Shown here one piece after another: positions 25,328 to 37,800 of a stretch of DNA of 64,000 nucleotides. The position numbers and the translations under genes are program-made. Position 1 is the stretch's first letter. Each line of letters opens with the position of its first letter. This DNA comes from Zeugodacus cucurbitae. Taxonomy: Eukaryota; Arthropoda; Insecta; Diptera; Tephritidae. The DNA lies in the NCBI RefSeq assembly GCF_028554725.1, contig NC_071669.1:49555501-49619500 (forward strand). Reading direction: 5' to 3'. Under the pieces are notes generated by a model. The model saw only the letters and a program-made list of their open reading frames with translations. It was not told the origin of the DNA and did no database searches.

Positions 25328-28300
25328 GTATTTTCGTAAAATGTATAATATTAGTGTTGGCGCGCAACAAAAAATAATTATATAAGTTATCTAATTAAAA
25401 TTCAAAGCATTTTATTTACTAAAATGCAACTTTGTCAATATATCAAAAAATTACACATCTACATTAAAATGCAGCACTGCTGATCTATTACATTGTTAAT
25501 GTACACAAAAATGCGACCTTGTAGATGTATGTCCCGCTATTCATAGTATGTTCGAGTCCGCCTTTGGCTTGCCCTTTTGCGTTGTCTCATTCCTTTTTAA
25601 TTCGTTGGCGGAGTGGTACATACGACTACAAGAAGCACAATTATTTTAGCGCGCGTAAATGTATATATTGTATTTGAACTAAAATTGTAACTGAAATTAA
25701 ATATAATACGAAACCGCTTAAAATCCGTGTTTAACTCTGCCACCCGCCAACAATTAGTCTGTTGAGAGCTGTCGTTTAACAAAAGAGTCCTATGACATGT
25801 GGAGAAGAAAACAGTTATAATCCGCTTACTCTTTTGTTATTTAAACCTGTGCGAAAACAATCCTCACCACATACTCTATAAAAGCCTCAGCTTGTAAGCT
25901 TTCACAAGCACTTAAATACTTGGTGGCAAACTGTCTTCCACTTTTTATGAAAAAACACACTAACAAAAGTTGACGCTTATGATAATGCTACTGACCATTT
26001 GTCCTTCCAAAACTGCGTCAGCTCATCTTAATAACTAATATTAAAGAAAAATAAGTGGCATTTCACATAAGTGGCATTCGAAATGTGTTTTGAAGGGGCA
26101 AATTAAAGAAAATCAAAATATTAAATGGAAGGAAAATTAAGTATAAACACATACACTTAAGAATATTATAAAGATCTAACCTTAAATCAACTAAACTAAT
26201 TCTGCAAAGTTCTCTCATTTTATCCAAAGAAATGGTTGCATAAGCTCTAAAAACTTTCGGCCAGACTTCACAAAACTATTTATAAGTTTACAAATTTAAT
26301 TTCTTTTCTCTCAGTGTACATTTATACGGCCAACTGGCCCACAAAACCCCACATTAAAACCTCTTAAGTTTGTATGATTGATGTCTGGCAAGTGAACGCA
26401 GAAACTTCGAACCCAATTTGTAAGCTTAAGTTCATCTTTTTGATTATTAACTCTGGACCTTCTTATCTCGTGCTTTCGCTAATAGTAGAACATTACTTGC
26501 TGTAAGCGGGAGAAGCGAAATTCCAGTTGTGCAGGCCGAGTGACCGACAAATGCTCCATTAAGTCTGTATTCATACTATGTAGTTATATCGTGCTAGGTT
26601 ACGTAATGTAGAAATACAAATGGTGCAAAATATATAAATTGCAGCATAAATTGCCATAATTTATCTTTGCCTCATAGGATTATTGATTTCCAAGCGCACA
26701 CGGACAAATAAATATAAATATATTTATACATATCTGTGTATTATATATTCTTTTTTTTTTGGAAAAATACTTATAAGGAGCTGTACAAAATAAATAAAAT
26801 ATTATACAATATACATCACATACATACATATCTATTTAATTGGATTGGTAGCAAACACTTCATGCTTAAGGCAGACAACTAAGGAGGAAGACAATTTATG
26901 AATTCGCAGCAATCAATTACATCGCTTTCCTATTACATTTTATATCTACCACTTGTTTGTTTTTATTTTCATGTAATTGTGGTTAATAGTGCAGACATAA
27001 ATTTTACCCTACTTACATGTAAATATGTTTGCAATATATAAATATATAGCGTTTATTAGTAGTGCGGAAAAGTGGGTCAATAAAGCGAATATGCGGAAAA
27101 GAAATAGTACGGGAAATAAAAGGGTACTATATGGAGTATGAAGTGGTGTAAGGATCATTTATATATAGTTTTCTACTAAAACGAATAACAAAGTACAAAA
27201 CATGAAAAAAATTTTATTGAATACAAAGTTTCTATGACTTAACAGAATATTTCTGTTTCTGCTAGATAAAGAATCACACTAGTTCATTATAAAGGGATAA
27301 AATATTGAGATTTTATGTTTGAAATTAACCATCTAGTAACAGAACTTTACCATAACATATTAATATGCCCTCTAGTATATAAAGTTATTAGAATCTCTTC
27401 TAGTTCTTCTAGTTATTTAGGACCATATTGCGACTTTTAAAGAATCTCACCATAGGCTCTTTCATAAAATTACCTTTAAGACACCCTTTAAAAAACACAC
27501 TCATCTTCTTCCAAGTTAGCGTGCGCAACTTACTTATTAACCGACATTTTATTAAATGTTCTGTGCGAAGTTAAAAACTTTTAATATGACAAAAGTCAGC
27601 TAAAACACCGACAACAACAAACATACGTGCCACACACCTATTTACATAGTGCAAAACTTCGTTGCATGAGAAACTAAATTTTGTTGCCAAGAAGGTATGC
27701 CGAAGAAAAACGCTTAATATTGAAAGCATACAAGCTTCAAGAAATTGATAGAAAAATGGCAAATATGTGGAACTAGTGAGCAGCAAAAATTAGCCGAAAA
27801 GTAATAAAAACAAAAAAAAAAAAAGGATTACAATACTGCTAGAGCGGTACTATGAACGTGGAGACTTTTTGACGCCTTCGCGTGCGCCTTACAAACGCGC
27901 GGCAGCCGCAACCTTTAATACGCAAACAAATATTTCATTTTCAGCGCGTACGTTACACTCAGCGTCCGATACCCCGCGCAACACCCTAGACTTAGTGCGT
28001 GCTGAAAAGGCTTGCGTGTTTCCGTTCATCCTTCCGGACGGTGCGTATACGTAACCAATTCAACACTGTAAAACACTTTGAGCTCATACATATATGCGTA
28101 TATTTATTTGCTTACGTTATGCGGCAAACCATTTATTTGCGCTTTTTTTTTGGTAGCTCTGCCACTTTTTTGCTTTATGCCACACTTTTGTTTATTTCGT
28201 TGCTTCTCTTCGCTGTTCTGTGTTTTCGCATTTTTCGCCTTGACTGATTTTCTTTGTTTAGCTTGCGGCACGACGTGTAGTAAATTCTACCATGCGGCGT

Positions 28301-28420
28301 CACGTGCACGAAAAGTGCGCTTAGTAAGTCAGCGCTTTAAACCTAAAAACTGTGTTGTCGCCCCTGCTGTTGCCGCACAAATACTGACGCAAATGCGTAT
28401 GTTTGCTAAACTGAAAGTAG
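25328..28420. other. Non-coding DNA, no gene recognised
   Basis: AT-rich sequence with CATA/TATG strings near 26820, a run of T near 26750 and an A13 run at 27812-27824. 27840-28060 is somewhat richer in G+C (codon-like GCG/CGC words) but gives no recognisable protein. Confidence 0.6.
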
Positions 28421-28472
28421 TATATAAAGCATTCAGTCAAGTCAGGACCAGCCATCAGTCATAGTCAACATG
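28421..28472 (+). promoter_or_regulatory. Candidate TATA-initiator promoter with nearby ATG
   Basis: TATATAAAG (28421-28429) is followed by the insect initiator consensus TCAGTC at 28455-28460, A+1 at 28457. TATAAA begins 34 bp upstream, slightly longer than the usual 30-31. An ATG follows at 28470 (AGTCAACATG, good context), opening a 47-codon frame beginning MLLLVGCDSN. A possible donor G|GTGGGT lies just after the first codons, as in insect genes with a very short first coding exon. No second exon was identified. Confidence 0.3.
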
Positions 28473-28781
28473 TTGTTGCTGGTGGGTTGTGACAGCAACG
28501 CTCACCGACGATCCGGCGACTCGCTTTTCATTAAGTTGAAGCGGTGTTCCTGCTCTGCTTTCTGGGTTTGTGTTTTGTTGTTGGTAAAAAAGACAAAGTG
28601 TTACAGCTACTAATTTCTGTATGTGTTGATGTATAAATCTCGCGCTTTAAATCACTGCAAGTACCATGTTGCATGCTAAACAGTTTGGGGTTGAAGTTAG
28701 GTCGAACTCTTTTAGCGATTGCTTCACCGTCGAAAGCTTATTATGCATTCTGGAAATTTTCAAATTTTCCCTTAACTGGAA

Positions 28782-28831
28782 CGTACCATGGTACGGTCGT
28801 CAATTTGCCTAGGTGGAAGTACTTAAGTACT
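28782..28831. repeat. Two perfect 14-bp palindromes
   Basis: CGTACCATGGTACG (28782-28795) and AGTACTTAAGTACT (28818-28831) are each perfectly self-complementary and lie 22 bp apart. No mobile-element boundary was seen around them. Confidence 0.8.
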
Positions 28832-29732
28832 TAAGAGATGACTTCCATTATTAGAAAAGTTCTTTTTTAAGTATTAACGAGTTATAATTTCATAATTTAA
28901 AATAAAGGAAACCCGATAGAAAAATAATCGATTACTGATATTAAACGATTATAGCCGGCACAATATTTTTAGTAAAATCTGATATTGTGGACCTTGGACT
29001 TAATTTACAATACTGTTAAGATTAGCTATTTGAGCGATTGCAAAATACATATTTATTGGGTTTTAACCTTAAAACAATATCTGGCTTCTTTAACATGTTT
29101 TGTGGCCCACATTGTTGTTTTTATACAACAGTCAGAATATGTACATACATAGTTCATCAGTGTTCCATTATAGAAATGTACTCGTTAACAATAAAGAGGA
29201 TAGCTTGCAGTAACACCCCCTTTGTAGAGACCACCAAAGGTGGCGCCGCGTAATGGCTTAGGGGACTGGCTGCCACGCTGTCTGCTTGATTTGTTAGGCC
29301 AAGCAACTAAAGTCGGCTGGCTGGCAGTCAGCGTGTTTAACATGCGTTGGCAGTGAGGTGGGCGTGTTCAACGATACAAAGTCCGGCGTTTCTCTTTATG
29401 TACGAATGTGCATAAATATAGCCGCTCCTATTTTTTATAGCTGTGTTCGCGTGGTTATAAGAGCGCTAAACACACAATCCCATTCATATAAAGCACCGCT
29501 TTGCTTTTGTTTGCATTGGGGAATTTGCATGAAATCGATGCATCTCGCAAGTTTCGCGGTCAGCAGCTCACCTTCTTATTGTCTTTTTGTCGTGCTTTAC
29601 CAACTTTTTTGTTATGTTTGCATCTTATTTGCAGATTTTTGCACTTTGTGTGTTTTTTTGACTAACAACAGTCTGTTAAATTCTGCTCAGAAAGACGGAG
29701 AGCATGTTGTCTGTTTACATTGTATCTCCCCT

Positions 29733-29773
29733 GCAACATGTTTAACAGCAACATGTCACTCGAAACATGTTGC
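29733..29773. repeat. Inverted repeat with three ACATGT cores
   Basis: GCAACATGTTT (29733-29743) and AAACATGTTGC (29763-29773) are exact reverse complements, with a third GCAACATGT at 29748-29756 between them. The cores resemble p53-family half-sites (RRRCATGYYY) but do not match fully. Confidence 0.6.
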
Positions 29774-30393
29774 GCGGGTTTTTACGAGAAGTTGCAAACG
29801 ACAAATATGTTGTGATTTCTTTTGATCAATTTAATATACACAATTGAAAAAATAAATATTGTTAAACTTATTGTATTGTTATTGTGGCAAATATTTCAAA
29901 CTTTCAGAAGGATCGTTGAAGAAAAGGTTTCAGCCGAGATACAAAATAGGCTCTGCTTCAACTAAAAACATGACATACTCAAACTACTAATAAAAAATCT
30001 TATTCTTTGAGATATCATTTATTAAAAGTATATTAATTATTTTTATTTGAAATCCAGAGAATCTGCGAGAACTTTATTTTTTATAAAGAAAGAAGTAGGT
30101 ATATTTTCTAATCCCGACAGTCAAGTAATAGTGTTCATCATTAATTGGTTTTACCGAAATAAGTGCCTTTAGATTAGGAAATCCAAAACTAAAATCGATA
30201 TTGTCAACTTTGTCATTTTTGGTTGCCTTTTGAGTAGTGGGCGTTCAAAAATGAAGTTATAAATCTAATTTCATTTCAAGAATACCCACCTCTGCATCTA
30301 TTATATGTTAATATTTCTTGAGATTTTGTTCAGTTGGGGCAGGGTACATCTAAAGTGTATGTTACCTTCATTGGTTCGGGCTTCAATTTCACC

Positions 30394-30449
30394 CATTTTA
30401 GTTTTTAAGCTTCGAAATCATCATTTTAGTTTTCAAGCTTCGAAATCAT
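30394..30449 (+). repeat. 28-bp tandem duplication, two units
   Basis: Units 30394-30421 and 30422-30449 differ at one position (TTTTTAAGC versus TTTTCAAGC). A recent small tandem duplication. Confidence 0.9.
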
Positions 30450-32577
30450 GAATTCTTCACATTTCACATTCTCCGTCTGTCAAATATTTGTTTGTAGAAA
30501 AGCTGCGTTCCATTTGAAATTGACATTTAATTTTGAACGTCAACAGCTGCTGCACATTCACTTTGACAGCACTTAACAGCCCTTGCAAGTATGACAGATT
30601 GGGGTAAGTACTGAAGCTACTTGAAATTACACATATGTACTTTCGCATACATTCATAAATATATATACATACGAATATACACTTACTTCATGTACTTCAA
30701 TATGAATCGTACGCATTTAGCCCATTCAAATTGTGAGTGCATGCAACCCTGCAACTTTAGCAAGTGTATAATCGGCCTCGCGAATTCCATGTGCAAACCT
30801 AACCCCTAAAAGCTAAGCGTAAACCGTACAATTCGAGCATAAACTGCCTACCCTTCAAACTTTTCCACGCCATTCATTTCAAATCAACATTTAGACAAGG
30901 ATATATATTATATATAATATATACAAATTTAGAGAAACGGTACTACGGTAATTTTCTCTGTTTCGCTTGCTGTCAATCAAAAGCTTTTCACCGTCTTCGT
31001 GAGTGTATGTTTGTATATATCTTATTGTATTTTGTACCGTATTGATATCCGATGCGATATTTGTATCTATTTCCTACATTACTTTTGTTGGCACACACCC
31101 CCACACACTCTCTCCATCACACATCATATACTCCATCAACGTCATCTGTGGTGTCGTGTCATTCATCAACTGTGCTAAATGAATTTTATCTGAATACTTT
31201 TTTTCGCACAAGTGTGTGGTTGTAGATACATACATTCGAGTATATGCAAGTATGTGTATATTCGCTCACGGGTTTTGTTTTCGTTAATCTATTAGCCGCG
31301 TGAGTAGTGTAGTGATTTTTTTCACTACATCTGGTTCATTCGTAAATATAAACAAAGTCGCACCGTTGACTCTCGATGAGGCACTCTCTTCCCTGATTGA
31401 CTTTCACCCGCTCTTTATGTTGCTATCATTGGGTTAGATAAAAATTAGTTTCAGTTTTTCTTATATTAGCAGCTCGCTGATTGACGTAAAGGTAAATTAA
31501 AAGTGGTTTTTGAGGTTAAGAACGGAAAAAATTTTCGGCAGAGAACAATAAAAGCTCCTCTTAACACATTTTGTTAAAAATTCATTTCTAGGTCTTAAAA
31601 GTCATGGAAAGTAATGGAAATCACACGTGTGTTGAGTGCTGGATTTTAATGTTTTTCTAACCTTCAACACTCTAATATATTTTCGAAATATCCACTTTAC
31701 GATATGATTACAAAAACAAAGATTCTATAATATATTCTAAAAAAATACAAAATGATCAGCTGCTCATTAACAAGATCTCCAATTATCATCCAATCAGCTA
31801 TTGAAATTCCTCTCTTTTTCGCACACATTGTTTTTTCTATTCTTCAGCGCGGTGACAATTTCTAGCTTACATTTCACTTTGGTAGCAATTCAAAGCCAAA
31901 TAAGGCATGATCAAACGAGAAGCAGCAGCATTAAAGAAATACAACAATAACTAGACTTGAGGGTTGGCAACAATTGTAGCTATGAATGCGAATTGTCAAT
32001 TCAAAATCAACGCAATGTTCCAACGTGAAAGTGGTGTGGCAGGTACGGTTGCACATATAAATACGCAAAAAGATCATTAATGAGATAGGTATGAAAAGTG
32101 AAGGAAATCGAGAGAAATATATATATAAAGCAATGGGCAATGTAGCAGCAATAACAATTGTCACCGCATGCTGCAATTAATAAAACGATACATTTGCACT
32201 TATATGAGTCATGTGCAACTGCCGTGCGAATAGTTAAAGACGCCATTGACGACAGTGGGTATCGGTCTCGGTAGTGCGCTGGGGTCAGTGCAGCCACTTT
32301 GGCGCTGTGTTGACAACTTTGTCGGATCATTTGGCAGCAGCGTTGGCATGCGCAGCCAATTGCTGCCAAAGCTGTCGATTTTTCTTTACATTGTTGCAAA
32401 CACATACTAACACAGGAGTGCTTGCCAGCAGCTTCAAAGTGCCCTTGCAACATCACAACGCTTTGGCGTCTTTTGGGCTACGATCTCTACTGCGGTTATT
32501 AATTGTTGTTGTTGCTACTGCCATTGCTAGTAAATAATTCAACGCATTGCTGATATAGTAAAATGTGGTATTCACAT

Positions 32578-32656
32578 AACAACAACAACAATTGTTGCAT
32601 TTGCCTTGTTGCCAAGAGGCAGAACACACACAAAAAGCTAACAACAACAACAACAA
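32578..32656. repeat. Paired (AAC)n microsatellites
   Basis: (AAC)4 at 32578-32590 runs directly into CAACAATTGTTG, a palindrome. Another array of about five units is at 32641-32656. Confidence 0.85.
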
Positions 32657-34560
32657 TCGTAACTTTGTTGGCAAGAGCACCTGCTGCGACTTCAGCTGCA
32701 TTCTTCAACGCCAATTGTTCTGATTACAGCAGCGCGCCTTGTTGCTATTATTGTTGTCCAAGGTTGCAACCGACTTTCATTTTATGTTATTGCTTACAAT
32801 TTAGAAAGAGCTTCTTGCTCTTGTTGTTGTTTTCTGTGTTTTTCATTGCCATTCATTGTAGATTTATGGCGTGCGAAGCGTGTGTCTCGTGTTGCATACT
32901 TGGAAATGCGTTGAAAATGTGTGACAAATACCTCTCATAACACAAACACACACGCACGTGGCACATATGGTTGCAGGCAACTAACAAACTATTCTCCTGC
33001 CAGTTAGTGTGTGTTAGTAGCGTCTCAGGTAACTTGAGCGCTTTGTCTAACCAATTCTTTTCATTTTCACTTTCAGCTTTTCTTTCTTCGCATTCTCTAG
33101 CCTAGTATTGTCTTTTTGAAGCTTTTGCTTTTCTATTTTTACATTTATCTGTGCACAACCAAATGCTGTTCGCAGCTTTTGAAGCCATTTATAGCATAAA
33201 AATACGCTGGTGACAAGTTGGCGTTGTGTAGACAGCTCGAGGCGAGCTGGCGGTGGCAACTGTCATTGAGTGGCATTCCGGCGTTTAGTTGCACAAAACA
33301 CATATAATAGTCGATTTGTTGTTGTTATTGGATTTTCATGCTACTGAATGTCATTGCAACGACGTGCTCGTCAATGTGATTGTAAACTGTGGTTGCAACT
33401 TGTCAGTCGCCAAATGTGAAAAACGTGTGAAATGTTTTATGTGTGTGTATGTGCCTGTGGCCTTTGGAAAAATCCATTGGCAACTATTTATTTATATGCA
33501 TTGTGGGTACATGACAAGTGGCAAGCAATGTTGCAAGCCTTTTTGCTCGTAAATATGCATATTTTCCATACTAATGTTCGAATGCGGTTATATTTATTAT
33601 AACATACATATGTATATAATATATGGACCATATTGCAATTGTAGAAAGCAATTTGTTATCTTTTGAGCGCATTAAAATCCAGAAATGGCAATTTTATGCC
33701 AAAAACCGCATTTCAAAATATTTTTGCTTTTGTTCATATATGTCTCTTGTGTTGTATGCATTTATATACAGACTTGGGTATACCCTGACGGAAAGCGCTT
33801 GAGACAGAAACCTTCAGAGCTTGGGTAATATTTGTTTATAAGGGGACATTGGCAAGGGTTGATTCCATTCAGTATTGATAGTAAACCATACTATTGTGAG
33901 GAAGACATTCGTAGTTGATTTCGCTAACATAGCTCTCACGTTAACCGATATACTATATAAGTAGACAACCGGATGGACTGAGATCCCCATATTTGGTGTA
34001 AATCCTTTATGGTATATGGATGATACAGTAAATATTGGCATATTCCGACCATTTTTGAAGGGAGTTGCCACATTTTAAATACAGTGTTTGCTATAAGTTA
34101 TATATTGTCATAAGAAGTTAATAAAATTATTAAAGTGCGTTCAGTGGGAAGTAGACGTGGCGTTACACTGATTTAGAGCACTTTCAAAACAAAATGAATG
34201 AAAAACTGAGCTATGTCAATCAATCAAGTTTTTTCCTGCGGGGTATGCACACATAAAAATTTAAGAATTGAACTAAATTTAAAAATTTGAATATTATTTT
34301 GCCAAAATACAAGCTTTTGAAGAATTTTTAATATTTCATTTTGACTTTCTCATATATTTAACTTTAATATATATTTAAAGATAATGGATAATATAATACT
34401 ATTTTCAAATTAATGAAATATAATTGCCGAATATTTTTAAAGTTCTTTAATAAACAATGCAGTTAAAATAATATTAAAACGTTACCATGAAAGCAAACAT
34501 TATTCCGTTTATCTATCCTATTTTATATATTTTGTTCTTCTCCCTTGTAAATCCAAAACT

Positions 34561-34655
34561 TTCCGAATCGCAAAAATTTTCGGGAGAGTTTAAATGAAAT
34601 TAATTCGGGATCCTAAATATTTTCGTGATATTTCGGAATTGAAAATTTTTTTTTA
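34561..34655. repeat. Diverged copy of the CCCGAAAT repeat family
   Basis: Contains TTCCGAATCG, TTTTCGGGAG, ATTCGGGATCC and TATTTCGGAATTG within 95 bp. The same words occur at 40.2 kb and 58.3-58.5 kb and are scarce elsewhere. Confidence 0.45.
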
Positions 34656-34827
34656 GTTTCTTTAAGGGATTTGAAATTTAGCGATATTTATTTAAATAAT
34701 TAAAATGATACTTTTATATTTTATATATTTATATATAATATTTACCCATCACTGGAGGCCTATAATGACGACATTCCCAATCAACAAATTATACTCACAA
34801 AATTAAAATATATATGATATCAAACAG

Positions 34828-34870
34828 TCTTACCTGCAAAGAAAGAAGAAGAAAAGTATTTGCATTAGTG
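34828..34870 (-). other. Candidate recursive splice (ratchet) site 2
   Basis: On the minus strand a perfect CTAAT branch word (34868-34864) is followed by the pyrimidine-rich CTTTTCTTCTTCTTTCTTT, then GCAG|GTAAGAC with the junction between 34834 and 34833. The branch A is 31 nt from the AG. This is the cleanest of the three sites: strong branch point, long C/T tract, consensus CAG and GTAAG. It lies 17.6 kb from site 1 and 12.7 kb from site 3. Confidence 0.75.
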
Positions 34871-37800
34871 ATGATCATTTCTTAACTCAATTTGTGGCGT
34901 TAATTATAGTATAGGAAACTTATAAACCTTAACAAATAAACTGATAAGCGTGCGAAACGCCAAAGGATGCGACACTGCATGGCTCTCAGCGCAGATACAT
35001 TCTTGTGTGTGTGTACTTTGTGGGCGTGCAGCAGCAGTGGTGCAACCTTAAAGACCGTCGCTAATGGCTGTGTTAATGTTGCAGCTGCACCCTCAGGCAA
35101 ATAAACTCACAATTTAATTTCATAAACAAAGCACACACTCAGACGTTTATAACGAACAACAACAAAAATTAACAATAACAACATTGATTATGCATTCAAG
35201 TGCAGTGCGGTGCAGCGCCACATTTTGTTGCGCCCACGTTGCGCTGCCGCAGTCATCGATAAACAGCTGTCTGGCAGCTTGCAACGACTTGAGAATTGGA
35301 ATAATCGAGTATTCAAATTGTTTAGAATTTTCGTAAATAAATGCCGAAGTCAGCAGGAAATTACCTTAATTGCGTGTGTTTAGGAAAATAGGCGCGTGTT
35401 TATTATGTTTTTTCAGCATGAGCGCGCCGTGTTTGTGGAATGTTGCAAGCACTGTAGGTGCAATGCAACATCTGTTGTTGTTGTATCTTTATGGGTTTTC
35501 AATGTTTGTTTATTTTTTTAATTTTCATTTTATATGTTTTAATTGTTTTACTGCCAATGCTGTTGTCGGTAGCGGTGGCATGCAACATGTTTACTGTTTT
35601 TACATACACATACTATATACATATGTATGTATGTATATTTCAACTTATATACATATACACATGATTGTGTGGTTTACTTTGATTTTGGTTTCGTTGGTTG
35701 CTCGTTTGCATGTTTTGTGGCGCTACGTCAGATAAACGGCGTCAAGTGGCAATTATGCGCTTGCCACACGTTGCAGCTCACCATTGCACGTTGTGGGAGC
35801 AGCAGGATGTCGCATAGCGTCTGTGGCCGATTTGATATAAGCGATTACTTTCGTAAGTACTCGTTTAATGTTTTCTATCGGCGGCTGCCACTAACTATCG
35901 TGTGAGTGTGTTGGTGCAGCGATATATCTATACGTACGAATATGCCACGAATGGCAAATGGAATGATAATTAAAAGTTTTGTTTTATGAGGAAATGATTA
36001 AGGTTTATTTGTCGGATCGGAGATTTCCTAACAGAAATAAGCTGGCAATAAGCTCTTTCGGTCTTGAGGTCTTAGACAGAAAAACATCCGAAATATATTT
36101 GAATTTCCGTGATTCATAAATTTTACGAGTAAGCTATCTTTCGAAGACTCAGGGTGTTGACTCAACAAACATATTTCACCGTGCAGCTCTCCTAAATGTA
36201 GGCAACATTTATTAGCAATGACACAAACCACTATCTGCTTTAGAGCAGATCATACTATAGAATAAAGTATGACTCATGAACGTGATAAAAATAAGCTAAT
36301 TTACCAGTTACTTTTCTAAATAGACATTTATGGCAAATTTGTTGAAGAAGGTTTGACTTTGTGACTTTCAAGCACTAACTTAACAACCTAATTTCTTCAA
36401 AATTTCATAGAAGTCTCAAAAATGTCAGTTATTACAAGGAATGTAGAATTCATCACTGTCCGAGTCACTGATTTATATACCGAAATTCTATACACAGCAT
36501 GAAGGACACACAATGAAATGACGCTAAAGCTCAGTGGACCAAACATTTTTTATTATTTTAATGCCAATTTGTCCTACATTATAAACGACTTAAATAAAAT
36601 ATCTCAACTTTAGGGTGATAAAATTAAATGTTAATTTTCTGAATATTAGAGCAGATCCTTGTCAACCGGAGGCTATTTTTGTGTGCTCAAATTTATTTGA
36701 AATGTATCTGACAGTGTTTCATTCAAAAAGCAACAGCATCCCACAACTCAGTGGCAATTTTGTAGAGGAAGAGAGGGGGAAGGCAAACAGAATTGTGCAA
36801 ACAACTGTTGTTGTTGCAGGACAAAGACTGTTTGTTTGCGCTACTGATGTTTGCTGCCGCTACTCGAGCGCACAGTGCGACAACACAGCAGTTGACAGAC
36901 TTGCTGCCCACACATATGTACATACATATTTTTCTGGATGCTGCAGTTACATGCCACTCAGGCGGAAGAGGAAAGAGTAGCAATATGGGCTGTCGTCAAT
37001 GGCCTAAACATGCACTTGCAACATTTCCTTATAGGGCGCTTGCCCAGATGACAGCATATGTAGGCGGCATTATTGTTGTTATTATTATTTTTGTCTTGGC
37101 TTCAGATTTCGGTTTTGTTGTTGTTGATTTTATAACTTTTTTGATTTTGCGTATTCTACAATAATAACAACAATAACAGCCAGAACAAAAACTATCAAAC
37201 GACCGGGAGATAAGAAAGATTGAAGCTGGAAACGCCATATGCGTCCAGATATTGTGGCACATTTCTTGGCTGCCATTTTTTGTCAACTTACATACACACA
37301 TGCAAATATTTGACAGTTGCAGTGCCAGTGTATTTGTATGTGAGTATGTTTGGCCATTGTTGTAAAATAAACAAAAGTCGGCCAGGCGTCACTTTAATGG
37401 GGTTGCAACAACAAAGGCAATATGAAAGTCGACAGGGAACATGCAAGCATGTGTCCAACATATCATGCTGTAACTCGCACAAAAGTTGTCGGTTGCTAGC
37501 TGAAATATCATATTTTACTGTTCGTGCCACAAGTTTGCAGAAAGCGTTGAGCTCATTTAAATATTCGCATTCCCGAAAGCCTACTCCTTGCAGCTTCCAC
37601 ATATATATGTGCGTATGTGTGTTCTTCTTATTATACCCATTTCGGCGGACACATGTGGCCACGCATGTGATTTTAGCTTAAAGTGCCGCATAAAAGAAAA
37701 CAGAGCAACGTGAAAATAACAACAATAACAATAACACTGCAACTGCATTTCGTATTTTCATATTAATCACTACGCAAACGCATTTCGGTGCATTAAGTGT

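Larger units (their letters stand above)
28473..34560. other. Non-coding DNA with palindromes and CAA repeats
   Basis: No gene is recognised. Perfect palindromes at 28782-28831, an AACATGTT-type cluster at 29733-29773 and a 28-bp tandem duplication at 30394-30449 are listed separately. An alternating AT palindrome lies near 30900-30925. The plus strand is open for 155 codons at 29358-29825 (Cys- and Leu-rich, no domain). Dense CAA/GTT runs at 32490-32770 create spurious frames on both strands. Confidence 0.6.

Noticed and set aside
29358..29825. 155-codon plus-strand open frame
   Set aside because: Cys/Leu/Phe-rich with no domain, AT-driven composition and no supporting promoter or splice signals.
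32007..32714. Several overlapping frames on both strands
   Set aside because: They arise from CAA/GTT microsatellites and Cys/Leu-rich translations of simple sequence.
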